A stretch of DNA of 64,000 nt from Arsenophonus sp045399315 (GCA_045399315.1 DAYVGO010000023.1:61262-125261); one strand, 5' to 3'. Shown: positions 51,099 through 61,529, numbered from the stretch's first letter. Notes: generated from the letters alone by a model not told the origin. A program made the numbers and translations.

Positions 51099-51927
51099 TG
51101 TTTTTACAAAAATGGCAGATTGGCCTCGATATGCACATAATAAAATTCAACTTATTACCGCGACTCGACATACATATGGTTGGCAACTTCACAAATGTTG
51201 GCAACATTCTTTACCAATTGATAAAACCCAAGATACTGAAACCCAAAATATTTATATAACCACACTTAAAAATATCCTGCAACAATGGTGCCAAAAACCA
51301 CCTAACAATTGTGATGCACGATTCTCTTTATCCACATTACAAATTTTAAAATTTCACTTCCTTTTACCCGACAAAATAACCCTGTCTGAACCAGAACTAG
51401 GTTGGCTTGTCCATAGTAAAGCTGAAACGATATTTTCGATGGATATCCGTGAACTAGTTTTGGATTATCACATCTACCAAAAACAAGTTTACGTTTGTGC
51501 TACCAGACATAGTGATATTGTTTTTTGGTCTGAATTATTACATGAGGTAGGTTTTTCACTTTCGATCATCAATATATCTCCTAATGCTCTTCATTACTTA
51601 GCACATAAAGCCTACCTGATAACAACTGGCTTATTTATCGGCAACAGCAGAGTGAATATGCACAAGCCCTTTATATCAATCAATCCACTACCAGCCTTTT
51701 GAGATAACCGAAGCTGATTCTATAGAAAAACTAGTATTATCACTCCCCATAGAAACTCAACAGCAACCCCATACTATTTTTTACCTCGGTAACGACATAA
51801 AACATCATAAATTTTCCACTTAGTCTCTGTTAGATTCTTTTCAATATTACTCTATCAAGTTACCAAAAAATTTTCATAATTTTGCGATCGCTGCAGGTTT
51901 AGCGCTTCCTGAAGGAGATAAATGATG
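51099..51927 (+). pseudogene. hofM: HofM/PilM-like protein, disrupted
   Basis: An actin-fold PilM-like protein that in type IV pilus-like and DNA-uptake machines forms the cytoplasmic ring binding PilN. FLQKWQIGLDM is in one frame; the rest (TRHTYGWQLHKCWQHSLPID; FSMDIRELVLDYHIYQKQVY; FWSELLHEVGFSLSI) is in the next frame to 51702. Further remnants follow, and the end reads FAIAAGLALPEGDK before a stop at 51925-51927 that overlaps the next gene. At least two frameshifts. In E. coli hofMNOPQ are needed to use external DNA as a nutrient. Confidence 0.7.
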
Positions 51928-52364
51928 TATCAAGTTAATTTTCTGCCATGACAGAAAAAACGCCTTAAACAACGCTATTATCGTTGGTTATCTCTCTTTT
52001 TTATACAAATAGCAAGTTTGACATTAATTCTTTTTTCAATAAGTATAAAGAGCAATATATCCATCAGCAATATTTACTTAACAATGAAAAAATAGAAATC
52101 GCTCTTATTGAACAACAACATGATCAATTAACTCAGCAAGTTAACACCTTAATGCAAGTTGCTAACCACAACAAACAACAACTTTATTTACTACAAAGAA
52201 TACCGAATATTCTGCCAACAGGTAGTTGGTTAGAAGCTATTTCAAGCCAAATAGGTGAATTGATGATTAAAGCAAATAGTTATGATTATCATGAGATTTT
52301 ACAGTTTATGCGCCAGTTATCAGAGCAAAAAATAGCAATTAAAATCCAACTACAAACAATATAA
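51922..52364 (+). pseudogene. hofN: HofN/PilN-like protein, disrupted
   Basis: The start MMYQVNFLP matches PilN-type inner-membrane proteins, but the next codon, Trp in relatives, is TGA (51952-51954). A membrane helix (WLSLFFIQIASLTLILF) follows, then a shift near 52020 into the frame running to 52364 (LLQRIPNILPTGSWLEAISS). With these repaired it would be a bitopic protein of about 147 residues. It overlaps hofM by 6 bp. Confidence 0.65.
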
Positions 52365-52428
52365 TTAACCTCACAAAACATTCAAAAAACCACATTAAAT
52401 GTAAAGTAGCCACTTTCTGAGGAACAAA

Positions 52429-52974
52429 ATGATAAAAAATAAAATATATGAATGGTCTTACAGACCACTATGGAAACAATTTATACCACAATGGTTAACT
52501 CTTTTTTTAGTTTTTCTCTTTTTCTATATTTTTTATTGGTCAAAAAATTCTTTAATGATTAATGAACTGAATCAACAATGGAAAAATAATAAGCAACATC
52601 TCAACATATTAAAAACACAACTAACACAAAGTATAACAAAAAATAAATTAAACATACTGATAGATAAAAAGAAACAACAACTAACTGACCTAGTAGCTAC
52701 AATATAGACTGACACTCCTGTTTCCGAATAACTTAAACTTCCACTAGCTTCTTCAGGAGGAAAACTCTTCTATTGGCAACAACAAAATCAAAACAATCAT
52801 AACGATTACTATTTCACAATTATAGCAAGCTACTATCAATTAATAACCTTTATTGAAAACTTACAAAAAATTCATCCGCTATTACTTATTCATCAGCTTA
52901 AAATAACTGCCAAAAACGATAAACTATATTGTGAATTTATTCTTTCATCCATTGCAAATGGACTAACTTTATGA
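52429..52974 (+). pseudogene. hofO: HofO/PilO-like protein, two in-frame stops
   Basis: One continuous frame encodes a short N-terminal part, a membrane helix (LTLFLVFLFFYIFYW) and a coiled coil. It then meets TAG at 52705-52707 and TAA at 52729-52731, and continues in the same frame (KLFYWQQQNQ; LQKIHPLLLIHQLKI) to a TGA at 52972-52974. No frameshift is needed. It fits PilO, the partner of PilN, by position and layout more than by sequence. The stop overlaps the next start by 4 bp. Confidence 0.6.
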
Positions 52975-53953
52975 ATTTATTTACTTTAATATCTGTTCTA
53001 GTATTAATTACATTATTTAGCGTTAATGTTATAGCCGCCAGAAATCCATTTATACCACCAAATACGCAAGAAATTATCAAAAACAATGTTACCTCCACAT
53101 TATCGAAAGCTGAAGAAAAAAGTGATATGCACTATCTGAGTTATCCACTGCAATATGCTGAAGCAGAATTATTAGCATTCAACTTTCACAAAATAATCCG
53201 CCATTACTATCAAAAAAGGAAAAATTTTTGCCGATAAACAGACCAATAACTTAATTATTGAAGATGCACAGAGCCACACTGAGCGGCTTCAATCCTGGCT
53301 AAAAAAAATTGACATATCTCAACAACAAGTCCAAATCACCGCTCATATTATTAATACAAGCCGAGAAGCTATATATGAATTGGGTATCTTCTGGAAGCTA
53401 AGTACTGATAACATGAACCATATTGGGATCAACCGACTTAATTTTCATCAACCAGCACCAGCCTCAATTCCTCATATAGCTTTTAATATTGCTAAAATTA
53501 AAAGTCACTTATTGTCACTAGAATTAAGCGCTTTAGAACAGGAGAACCAGCTATCTATTATTACTAGTCCCAGATTAATGGCTTCTTATAACCAATCTGC
53601 CAGCATTAAACAAGGGACAGAAATTCCTTATGTCATTCAAAATGACAAAAAAAGCCAGGTAAAGTTTGTTTATCCCTAAAAACTAGTCAAACTACACCCA
53701 ATACCACTTTGGTAGCAAATAATTACCAACGTATTGCAATTAATAAACAAGAAATATCGACTTAAGTTACGATTAATCATGGAGCAACACTTATTTTGGG
53801 AGGAATTTTTTAGCAGAAAAAAATAACCAACAACAAAAAATTCCCTACTTAGCAGACATTCCTTTATTTGATCATTTATTCACCAAAGATAGAAAACAAA
53901 CTTATCGTAAAAAATTAACAATATTTATAACACCTCAATTAATTAATATTTAA
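52971..53953 (+). pseudogene. hofQ: HofQ/PilQ-like secretin, possibly fused to a HofP start
   Basis: A signal peptide (LISVLVLITLFSVNVIAA) is followed by RNPFIPPNTQ, which resembles the RDPFxPP start of mature HofP/PilP lipoproteins. The sequence then continues as a secretin N-domain (YPLQYAEAELLAFNFHK; GKIFADKQTNNLIIEDA; LKKIDISQQQVQITAHI). The secretin core has SIITSPRLMAS and KQGTEIPYVIQ, and the end is VPYL-type IPYLADIPLFDHLF plus KKLTIFITPQLINI. Shifts lie near 53212, 53665 and 53800. No separate hofP exists, so a deletion may have joined hofP to hofQ. With the outer-membrane pore dead, no pilus or uptake machine can be made from this operon. Confidence 0.7.
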
Positions 53954-54569
53954 TAAAATATAGTAACTAATAATCATATTTTATAATATAACATTATGCT
54001 AGAAGGTACTAAAAAGAGCAAAAAACATCCGATTATCTTGAATACTGAATTATAACTTTAACGATAAAAAAGATTTAGCTTACAAGGTTAGCTATTCAGT
54101 GAAATAAAGTAAGTGCGCAAATTCAAGAACCAAACCTATATATGTACAATTAGAGTTGCATTTATAACTAATGTATTGCGATAATTTTCATATCCAATTT
54201 AATATCATTCATCATTAGGAGCAAACAACACATTTTCCATAAAATATCGACGTGGTTTTCAAATTGATTGATGTTAAACTTAGTGCGCAAACAAATTAAA
54301 AGACGAATACTTGAGCTTCGTAATACTGTATATTACGTACTACGAGACATTTGGGATTTAAACCTGTGAAAAAATACTGCTATCAGTCGCATTCCAAAAA
54401 CAGGCCCTTCCTATATAATTCAGAAAAAACTGAATGTATTTGGGATTTTTTTGCTTTTATATGCAAGAAAAGGTGTCAATACTCATGAGGTTTCAATTAT
54501 AGGTCCCGTTGCTAATTTGATTGGCGGGGCGGGTTATCATTAACGAATAATCTTAGTAATACCAAAAAC
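53954..54569. other. Intergenic region upstream of aroK
   Basis: A 616-bp gap between the dead hof operon and aroK. It must hold the promoter of the long aroK-to-trpS transcript. A small hairpin TTCAG/CTGAA is at 54419-54434, but no convincing terminator or RNA gene is seen. In E. coli this space is also long and non-coding. Confidence 0.4.
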
Positions 54570-55091
54570 ATGGCAGAGAAACGCAATATATTTCTGGTTG
54601 GGCCTATGGGCGCCGGAAAAAGTACTATTGGTCGCCAGCTAGCACAGCAACTTAGTATGGAGTTTTTTGATTCTGATCAAGAAATTGAACGACGTACTGG
54701 TGCTGATGTAAGTTGGGTATTTGACTTGGAAGGTGAAGAAGGCTTTCGGGAACGTGAAGAAAAAATCATCAATGAGCTTACAGAAAAACAAGGAATTGTC
54801 CTAGCAACAGGAGGAGGATCGGTAAAATCAAAAGAAACACGCAACCGTTTGTCTGCACGAGGTGTAGTCGTTTATCTGGAAACTACAATTGAAAAACAAA
54901 TGGCACGAACTCAACGCGATAAAAAAAGGCCTTTATTGCAAGTAGATCAGCCAGCTCGTGAAGTTTTAGAAAAACTCGCTCATGAACGTAATCCACTTTA
55001 TGAAGAAATTGCAGACATTACTATTCATACCGACGATCAAAGTGCAAAAGTAGTTGCTAACCAAATCATTGGATTATTAGAGAATACTTAA
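54570..55091 (+). CDS. aroK: Shikimate kinase I
   Basis: A 173-residue cytosolic enzyme phosphorylating shikimate at C3 in the chorismate pathway. Walker A is GPMGAGKSTIGRQL (residues 11-24), shikimate-binding Asp/Arg are in FFDSDQEIERRTGADVSWVF, and the GGG loop is VLATGGGSV. The lid reads RDKKRPLL. Length equals E. coli AroK. First gene of the conserved aroK-aroB-damX-dam-rpe-gph-trpS cluster. Confidence 0.97.
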   Translation: MAEKRNIFLVGPMGAGKSTIGRQLAQQLSMEFFDSDQEIERRTGADVSWVFDLEGEEGFREREEKIINELTEKQGIVLATGGGSVKSKETRNRLSARGVVVYLETTIEKQMARTQRDKKRPLLQVDQPAREVLEKLAHERNPLYEEIADITIHTDDQSAKVVANQIIGLLENT

Positions 55092-55146
55092 TTTCGATAA
55101 ACTAATTTTGAATGACTGATTGACCATACCATAAGGTAAAATCAAT

Positions 55147-56241
55147 ATGGAAAAATTGACTGTCACCCTTGGTGAACGGAGTTACCCTATTAGTATCGCC
55201 TTTGGTTTACTTAACTCGCCTGATGCTTTTTTGCCCCTTAAAAGCGGCGAATACGTGATGATTGTAACGAACAAAACGCTACATTCTCTTTATTCTGAAA
55301 GTGTAAAATCTACTCTTTCAAAAATAGGCGTAAAAGTTGATGAGATCATTCTACCTGATGGAGAACAGTACAAATCACTAACTATCCTTGATACTGTCTT
55401 CACTGCCTTATTAGAAAAAAATCATCCTCGAAGCACCACTCTTATTGCCCTTGGGGGCGGTGTTATTGGTGACCTAACAGGATTTGCTGCCGCCTGCTAC
55501 CAAAGAGGTGTTCGTTTTATTCAAGTACCAACCACACTTTTATCTCAAATTGACTCATCTGTTGGAGGAAAAACCGCAGTAAATCATCCTTTAGGTAAAA
55601 ACATGATTGGTGCTTTCTATCAACCTATATCAGTTATTATTGATTTAAATAGTCTAAAAACATTACCAGCCCGCCAGTTTTCTTCAGGATTAGCAGAAAT
55701 TATCAAATATGGCATTATTCTGGATTATGGTTTTTTTTGTTGGCTAGAGAAAAATATTAATAAACTACTAGAATTTGATGAAAAAACATTAACTTATTGC
55801 ATCCGATATTGTTGTGAATTAAAAGCAAAAATCATTGCCTTAGATGAAAAAGAAATCAATGGCCAACGCGCATTACTGAACTTAGGACATACCTTTGGGC
55901 ATGCCATTGAAACTGAATTAGGCTATGACTCCTGGTTACATGGTGAGGCAGTTGCTGCAGGTATAGTTATGGCCGCAAAAACGGCAGAATTAATTGGCCA
56001 ATTTGATAACAATGATGCTCAACGCATTATAAACTTACTTAGCCAAGTAAATCTGCCGACTCAAGGACCAGCAAAGATGGCCGCAGAAGCTTATTTACCT
56101 CATATGATGAGAGATAAGAAAGTGTTTAATAATCAACTAAATCTAGTACTACCTAAATCTATTGGTAAAGCAGAAATATACACTAATATAAGCCATGAGA
56201 TTGTTTTAAAAGCAATTAAGCAATGCCTACATACACATTAA
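55147..56241 (+). CDS. aroB: 3-dehydroquinate synthase
   Basis: A 364-residue NAD-dependent, metal-containing enzyme that converts DAHP to 3-dehydroquinate. The NAD site contains LPDGEQYKSL and ALGGGVIGDLTGFAAACYQR. Metal ligands are Glu in SSGLAEIIKYG and two His in LNLGHTFGHAIE and LHGEAVAAG. Length fits E. coli (362). It follows aroK by 55 bp; the shikimate pathway therefore seems intact at this locus. Confidence 0.96.
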   Translation: MEKLTVTLGERSYPISIAFGLLNSPDAFLPLKSGEYVMIVTNKTLHSLYSESVKSTLSKIGVKVDEIILPDGEQYKSLTILDTVFTALLEKNHPRSTTLIALGGGVIGDLTGFAAACYQRGVRFIQVPTTLLSQIDSSVGGKTAVNHPLGKNMIGAFYQPISVIIDLNSLKTLPARQFSSGLAEIIKYGIILDYGFFCWLEKNINKLLEFDEKTLTYCIRYCCELKAKIIALDEKEINGQRALLNLGHTFGHAIETELGYDSWLHGEAVAAGIVMAAKTAELIGQFDNNDAQRIINLLSQVNLPTQGPAKMAAEAYLPHMMRDKKVFNNQLNLVLPKSIGKAEIYTNISHEIVLKAIKQCLHTH

Positions 56242-56357
56242 ACTGTGATAGAGATAGCAAGTGACACTATAATAAAATATCCATATCTTAGAATTAAACT
56301 GTATAAAAAATCATCTTTATCCATGATATAAGGTCATTCACCTTAAAGGGAGGGAAA

Positions 56358-57224
56358 ATGGACGAGTTTAAACCAGAAAAAGATCCTCAAGATCAAAGTA
56401 ACTTCCGGCCAGATACTTCAGATAGGCCTATATTACATTCACGTCAGCAAGGATCTAAACATCATCTAGCTTCTCGACAACATGTCATGACTGGTATCGC
56501 AGTTTTAGTTCTATTATTACTAATTATCGCGATTAGCTCAGCACTTAAAGCACCAACTGATCATGAAAAACAACATAGCTCTACAACAAATAATGAACGT
56601 AATATCGATATTTCTAAATCAACATCGTTGTCTAATAACTCTTCTCTAGCGCAAGAACAAAATCAGCCACAAAATGTAACCATGCCTTCAATTAGTGATA
56701 CACCGACTGAAGGTTCTTTGCCTATGACAAATCAAGGGCAGGGTAAACGTATTGAAATCCCAGGTAATGTTGTTGATGCTTTACGCCAGGGACAGACATT
56801 ACCTAATACAAAGCAACAACTAGCTGAGAATTCAACAACCACATCAGCAGCAATACTTCCTTCTACATCACCTAAGATAGTTGAACCAACCAAAACTAAT
56901 CCTGAAATAAAAACAAAACCAATCGTTCAAACACATGCAAAACAAACTGGTGATCTATTATCGGCCCCAGCGAGTAATTACACGTTACAATTAAGTAGTG
57001 CAAGTCGTTCTGACTCACTACAAACATTTGCTAAAATCAACCGCTTAAAAAATTATAAAATCTATAAGACCCTACGTAATGGACAACCGTGGTATGTTCT
57101 TATCTATGGCAATTACTGCTCAGTTAGTGAAGCAAAACATGCAATCGCAACTTTGCCAGCTGCTGTTCAGGAAAAAAAAATCTGGGTTAGAAAATTCCAG
57201 CAAGTTAAGCAAGATCAAAAATAA
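56358..57224 (+). CDS. damX: Cell-division SPOR protein DamX, shortened
   Basis: A bitopic inner-membrane protein that gathers at the septal ring by binding denuded peptidoglycan. Layout: a charged cytoplasmic tail (residues 1-42), one membrane helix (VMTGIAVLVLLLLIIAISSA, about 43-62), a Ser/Thr/Gln/Asn-rich periplasmic linker and a C-terminal SPOR domain (YTLQLSSASRSDSLQTFAKI; WYVLIYGNYCSVSEAKHAI). It is 288 residues against 428 in E. coli. The missing length lies in the cytoplasmic part and linker, while both functional ends remain. GGGAGGG just before the ATG is a strong ribosome site. Confidence 0.9.
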   Translation: MDEFKPEKDPQDQSNFRPDTSDRPILHSRQQGSKHHLASRQHVMTGIAVLVLLLLIIAISSALKAPTDHEKQHSSTTNNERNIDISKSTSLSNNSSLAQEQNQPQNVTMPSISDTPTEGSLPMTNQGQGKRIEIPGNVVDALRQGQTLPNTKQQLAENSTTTSAAILPSTSPKIVEPTKTNPEIKTKPIVQTHAKQTGDLLSAPASNYTLQLSSASRSDSLQTFAKINRLKNYKIYKTLRNGQPWYVLIYGNYCSVSEAKHAIATLPAAVQEKKIWVRKFQQVKQDQK

Positions 57225-57303
57225 AGAATCATTAGGCGCAAATATGCTGTCCTAAACAGAGACACACCAAAAACTCTGGAACATTTAGATAAAATTTGGC
57301 GGC

Positions 57304-58164
57304 ATGAAGAAAAAACGCGCTTTTTTAAAATGGGCTGGTGGTAAATATCTTCTGGTAGAAGAAATCAAAAAATATCTACCAGAAGGTGATTGTCTAGTAG
57401 AACCATTTGTCGGGGCAGGTTCAGTATTTTTGAATACCAACTATAATGCTTATATTCTAGCTGATATTAATAATGATCTTATCAATCTATATAATGCTAT
57501 AAAATATCATGCTGATATTTTCGTGCAGCATTCACGCCAGCTTTTTAACGCTGAATATAATACACCCGAACAATATTACCGTTTACGCACTGAATTTAAC
57601 CTATGTAATAACTCTCAACGCCGTAGTGAACTATTTTTATATCTTAATCGTCATTGCTACAATGGTCTTTGTCGTTACAATTCAAGAGGAGAATTTAACG
57701 TTCCATTTGGCCGTTATAAGAAACCTTATTTTCCCGAAGATGAACTCTATTGGTTTGCTGAAAAAGCACAAAAAGCTATTTTTGTTTGCCAAACTTATCA
57801 AGAAACATTGCTATCAGTAAACAAAAGTTCTGTTGTTTACTGTGATCCGCCTTATACACCACTTTCAGATACAGCTAATTTTACCGCATACCATACAAAT
57901 AATTTTGGTAACAAAGAACAATTTAATCTGGCTCAAATCGCTTATCACTTATCATCAACACGTGGGATACCGGTATTGATATCAAATCATGATACACCAG
58001 CGACCAGAGAATGGTATCATCACGCTAAGCTAAATGTTGTAAAAGTAAGTAGAACAATTAGCCGTAATAGCCTTACTCGTAGAAAAGTCGATGAACTTTT
58101 GGCATTCTATAATCCTACTTATAAAAAGAATTCAAAAGGTAAAAAAACAAATCGGAGACAATAA
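57304..58164 (+). CDS. dam: DNA adenine methylase (GATC)
   Basis: A 286-residue N6-adenine methyltransferase acting on GATC, used for mismatch-repair strand choice, SeqA-dependent replication control and gene regulation. SAM binding motif I is VEPFVGAGSVF (about residues 32-42) and the catalytic motif IV is VVYCDPPYTPL near 178. The N-terminal FLKWAGGKYLL is typical. Length is slightly over E. coli (278). The stop shares one base with the rpe start. Confidence 0.96.
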   Translation: MKKKRAFLKWAGGKYLLVEEIKKYLPEGDCLVEPFVGAGSVFLNTNYNAYILADINNDLINLYNAIKYHADIFVQHSRQLFNAEYNTPEQYYRLRTEFNLCNNSQRRSELFLYLNRHCYNGLCRYNSRGEFNVPFGRYKKPYFPEDELYWFAEKAQKAIFVCQTYQETLLSVNKSSVVYCDPPYTPLSDTANFTAYHTNNFGNKEQFNLAQIAYHLSSTRGIPVLISNHDTPATREWYHHAKLNVVKVSRTISRNSLTRRKVDELLAFYNPTYKKNSKGKKTNRRQ

Positions 58165-58835
58165 TGAAAGATTTTCTGATTGCCCCCTCCATTCTATCCG
58201 CAAATTTTGCATGTTTAGGTAAAGATATTAAGAAAGCAATTGAGGCTGGAGCGGATATTGTTCATTTTGACGTTATGGATAATCATTATGTGCCGAATTT
58301 AACATTCGGCCCAATGACTTGTAAGGCATTACGAGATTATGGTATTAAAGCACCGATTGATGTGCATTTGATGGTAAAACCAGTAGATCGACTCATTCCT
58401 GACTTTGCTAAAGCTGGTGCAACTTACATTACCTTTCACGCTGAAGCCAGTGAACATATTGATCGCACATTACAATTAATAAAAGATAACGGATGTAAAG
58501 CCGGCTTAGCTTTCAATCCTGCCACACCACTAAACTACTTAGATTACGTAATAGATAAGTTGGATATAATCTTGATTATGTCAGTAAATCCTGGTTTTGG
58601 GGGGCAAGCTTTTATTCCACAAAGTCTAAATAAATTGCGTCAAGTTCGTAAAATGATCGATAATAGCGGTTATAATATTCGCCTAGAAGTTGATGGCGGG
58701 ATCAACGTTAATAATATTCTTAAAGTTGCAAATGCAGGAGCTGACACCTTTGTTGCAGGTTCTGCAATTTTTAATCAACCAGATTACAAAACTGTCATTG
58801 ATGCTATGCGTAAAAAGTTAGCTGAGGCAGATTAA
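58164..58835 (+). CDS. rpe: Ribulose-phosphate 3-epimerase
   Basis: A 223-residue TIM-barrel enzyme interconverting ribulose 5-phosphate and xylulose 5-phosphate in the pentose phosphate pathway. Signature regions are IAPSILSANFACLG, VHFDVMDNHYVPNLTFGP (catalytic Asp and metal His), DVHLMVKPVD and VNPGFGGQAF, with the phosphate loop at EVDGGIN. Length matches E. coli (225). It is coupled to dam on one side and to the gph remnant on the other by one-base overlaps. Confidence 0.97.
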   Translation: MKDFLIAPSILSANFACLGKDIKKAIEAGADIVHFDVMDNHYVPNLTFGPMTCKALRDYGIKAPIDVHLMVKPVDRLIPDFAKAGATYITFHAEASEHIDRTLQLIKDNGCKAGLAFNPATPLNYLDYVIDKLDIILIMSVNPGFGGQAFIPQSLNKLRQVRKMIDNSGYNIRLEVDGGINVNNILKVANAGADTFVAGSAIFNQPDYKTVIDAMRKKLAEAD

Positions 58836-59538
58836 TGACAACTAAAAAATTAACCGGTATTCACGCTATCACATTTGATTTAGATGGTACATTAGTCGAC
58901 AGGGCTGGTGGATTAGCTGAAGCCTTAGATTATACTTTAATTACTCAGCAACTAACCGCTGCGTGTAAAGAACTTGTTTCTACTTGGGTTGATAATGGTG
59001 TAGACATTATGATAGAACACTCATTAACATAGGCTAACGTCAAAATTACACCAGAAATGAAAAATAATACTCGTCAATTACTTGATAAAATTTATGCAAC
59101 GACAGTAATAACTGGGAGCCAACTGTTTCCTAATGTAAAAGAAACACTAGCAGAGATACCCAAACAACCTTACCAATGGAAATCGTCACTAATAAACCAA
59201 CACCATTTATTGTCCCTTTATTAAAAAATTTAACTATTAATTCTTACTTTTCTTTAATATTAGGGGGAGATGACGTAAAAGAGAAAAACCCCCATCCGGC
59301 TCCACTTTATCTTACAATGGGAAAATTTAGCCTGCATAAAGATGAATTACTATTTGTCGGCGATTCCCATAATGATATCTTAGCCGCTAAAACGGCCGGT
59401 TGTCCTTGTGTGGGTTTAACTTATGGATATAACTATGGTGAATCTATCGCATTAAGCAAACCAGATTATGTATTAGATAACTTTGCCGATCTACTTCCTG
59501 CGTTAGGACTGCCACTTTTAACAATTCTGGAATCATAA
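58835..59538 (+). pseudogene. gph: Phosphoglycolate phosphatase, stop and frameshift
   Basis: A HAD-family phosphatase. The nucleophile motif FDLDGTLVDRAGGLAEALDY is intact near residue 13. An in-frame TAG at 59030-59032 replaces what is a Trp codon in E. coli (LTWA). A frameshift follows near 59165, and the C-terminal half reads on (EIVTNKPTPFIVPLLKNL; LLFVGDSHNDILAAKTAGCP; VGLTYGYNYGESIAL) to ILES. Two lesions, all motifs otherwise present, suggest recent loss. The enzyme clears 2-phosphoglycolate from DNA-repair and side reactions. It lies between rpe and trpS and may still help pass the transcript on. Confidence 0.9.
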
Positions 59539-59539
59539 C

Positions 59540-60598
59540 ATGAATGCAACCCCTATAAAATCAACTAAAACCCGCAAAAAACCTATTGTATTCAGTGGGG
59601 CACAACCGTCTGGGGAATTAACAGTTGGCAACTATATCGGCGCATTACGCCAATGGGTTCACATGCAAGATAATTACGACTGTATTTATTGTATTGTTGA
59701 TCAACATGCCATTACAGTTCGCCAAGACCCTATAGAATTAAAAAAGCGTACGCTTGATACGTTAGCTTTATACCTAGCTTGTGGTATTGATCCTAAAAAA
59801 AGCATTATTTTTCTTCAATCCTATGTTCCTCAACACACTCAACTTAGTTGGGCTCTTAACTGTTATACCTATTTTGGTGAACTAAGCCGCATGACACAAT
59901 TTAAAGATAAATCAACCCGTCATACGGAAAATATTAATGCTGGATTATTTGATTATCCGGTATTGATGGCGGCCGATATTTTACTTTATCAGACAAACCA
60001 AGTTCCTGTTGGTATTGATCAAAAACAACATTTAGAATTAAGTCGCGATATTGCTCAACGTTTTAATTCCATCTATGGTGAAATATTTACTATACCCGAT
60101 CCCTTTATTCCTGAAAAAGGATCACGGATTATGTCTCTACAAGAACCACAAAAAAAGATGTCAAAATCAGATGATAATCGCAATAATGTGATAACTTTAC
60201 TAGAAAATCCTAAAACAGCAGCTAAAAAGATAAAACGAGCTCTTACCGACTCTGAAGAACCACCACGAGTTTATTATGATTTAGCAGATAAACCTGGTAT
60301 TTCTAATCTGATAGACATTCTTTCTGGGGTAACAGGAACCTCAATCTCTGATATAGAAAAACAGTTTGCTGGAAAAATGTATGGGGATTTAAAAAATACC
60401 GTTGCTGAAGCTGTTTGCGATATGCTAATAAATATCCAAAATCGTTTTGATGAATTTCGTAATAATGAAAAATTATTGCATAACATTATGTCTGAAGGTG
60501 CTACCAAAGCAGAGGCACGCGCTAAAATAACTTTAACTAAGGTCTATGACGCTATTGGTTTTATTAATCCTATAAAAAAATTCTCTTCTCCCCCGTAA
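59540..60598 (+). CDS. trpS: Tryptophanyl-tRNA synthetase
   Basis: A 352-residue class Ic synthetase charging tRNA-Trp. The HIGH-like signature is in FSGAQPSGELTVGNYIGALR (TVGN) and the KMSKS motif is KKMSKSDDN near residue 210. A Lys/Thr-rich N-terminal extension of about 15 residues precedes the first conserved position, compared with E. coli (334). An ATG nearer the conserved block is not available, so the extension may be real. It follows the gph remnant by 1 bp and ends the cluster. Confidence 0.96.
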   Translation: MNATPIKSTKTRKKPIVFSGAQPSGELTVGNYIGALRQWVHMQDNYDCIYCIVDQHAITVRQDPIELKKRTLDTLALYLACGIDPKKSIIFLQSYVPQHTQLSWALNCYTYFGELSRMTQFKDKSTRHTENINAGLFDYPVLMAADILLYQTNQVPVGIDQKQHLELSRDIAQRFNSIYGEIFTIPDPFIPEKGSRIMSLQEPQKKMSKSDDNRNNVITLLENPKTAAKKIKRALTDSEEPPRVYYDLADKPGISNLIDILSGVTGTSISDIEKQFAGKMYGDLKNTVAEAVCDMLINIQNRFDEFRNNEKLLHNIMSEGATKAEARAKITLTKVYDAIGFINPIKKFSSPP

Positions 60599-60832
60599 AC
60601 ATGAGGGAGATTCATATTAAAATAACCTATCTTAAAAAGTAAAACATAAAAAATAAATATATTGAAAGATATAAATAATAAAATACTATTTAGTAAAATC
60701 AATAATACTTTTCCACTTATTTATAAATAAGCAATTAACAATAGCTATATTTTTCATTATTTATCAAAAAACTAGTAGGCCAGTAAGTAATCTGGCGCCA
60801 CTAACATTGACAATAAACAAATAATATTAATT

Positions 60833-61459
60833 TTATTTTACTTTTTCTGCAAACCGTTTCTCCGCTTTATCCCAGTTAACGACTGACCAAAAAGCTTTAA
60901 TATATTCAGGGCGACGATTTTCATATTTAAGATAATAAGCATGCTCCCAAACATCGAGGCATAAAATAGGATAACCAGAAATGCCAGAAATAGCCTCACC
61001 CATTAAAGGATTATCCTGATTAGCTGTCGAAACAACCGCAAGTTTGTCATCGGATTTTAACACTAACCACGCCCAACCAGAACCAAAACGAGTTGCGGCA
61101 GCTTTTTCAAAAACTTCTTTAAAATTCTCTACACTACCAAAATCACGTTCAATTGCAGATTTCAGCTCACCCTTTAGTTCAGTGCCTATTTTCAATCCAA
61201 TCCAAAACATACTATGATTAGCGTGGCCGCCTGCATTATTACGTAAAAAAGTACGCTTATCTGCTGGCACATTATCTAAATTTTGAATTAAATCATCTAT
61301 ATCGAGTTTAGCAAGCTCAGGAAATTCTTTTAACGCATCGTTGGTATTATTCACATATGTTTGGTGATGTTTTGTATGATGGATCTTCATAGTCCGTTCA
61401 TCAAAATATGGCTCTAGTGCCCCATATTCATAAGGCAGGGAAGGTAATGTATAGCTCAT
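60833..61459 (-). CDS. sodA: Manganese superoxide dismutase
   Basis: A cytosolic Mn-SOD. I start at the ATG 61457-61459 (SYTLPSLPYEYGALEPYFDE), which has AGGAG eight bases upstream, giving 208 residues as in E. coli (206). Metal ligands are seen: His in IHHTKHHQTYVNN, His in AGGHANHSMFW, and Asp/His in CLDVWEHAYY. The Gly-Gly before HANHS and overall match favour the Mn type over SodB. A Fur-like box lies about 70 bp upstream. It stands between convergent trpS and divergent acs. Confidence 0.95.
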   Translation of the reverse strand: MSYTLPSLPYEYGALEPYFDERTMKIHHTKHHQTYVNNTNDALKEFPELAKLDIDDLIQNLDNVPADKRTFLRNNAGGHANHSMFWIGLKIGTELKGELKSAIERDFGSVENFKEVFEKAAATRFGSGWAWLVLKSDDKLAVVSTANQDNPLMGEAISGISGYPILCLDVWEHAYYLKYENRRPEYIKAFWSVVNWDKAEKRFAEKVK

Positions 61460-61529
61460 TGCATTAACTCCTTTTACTTGAATATAAAATAAATGCTTCA
61501 ATCAATACCTATTTTACAAGGATTATCCT

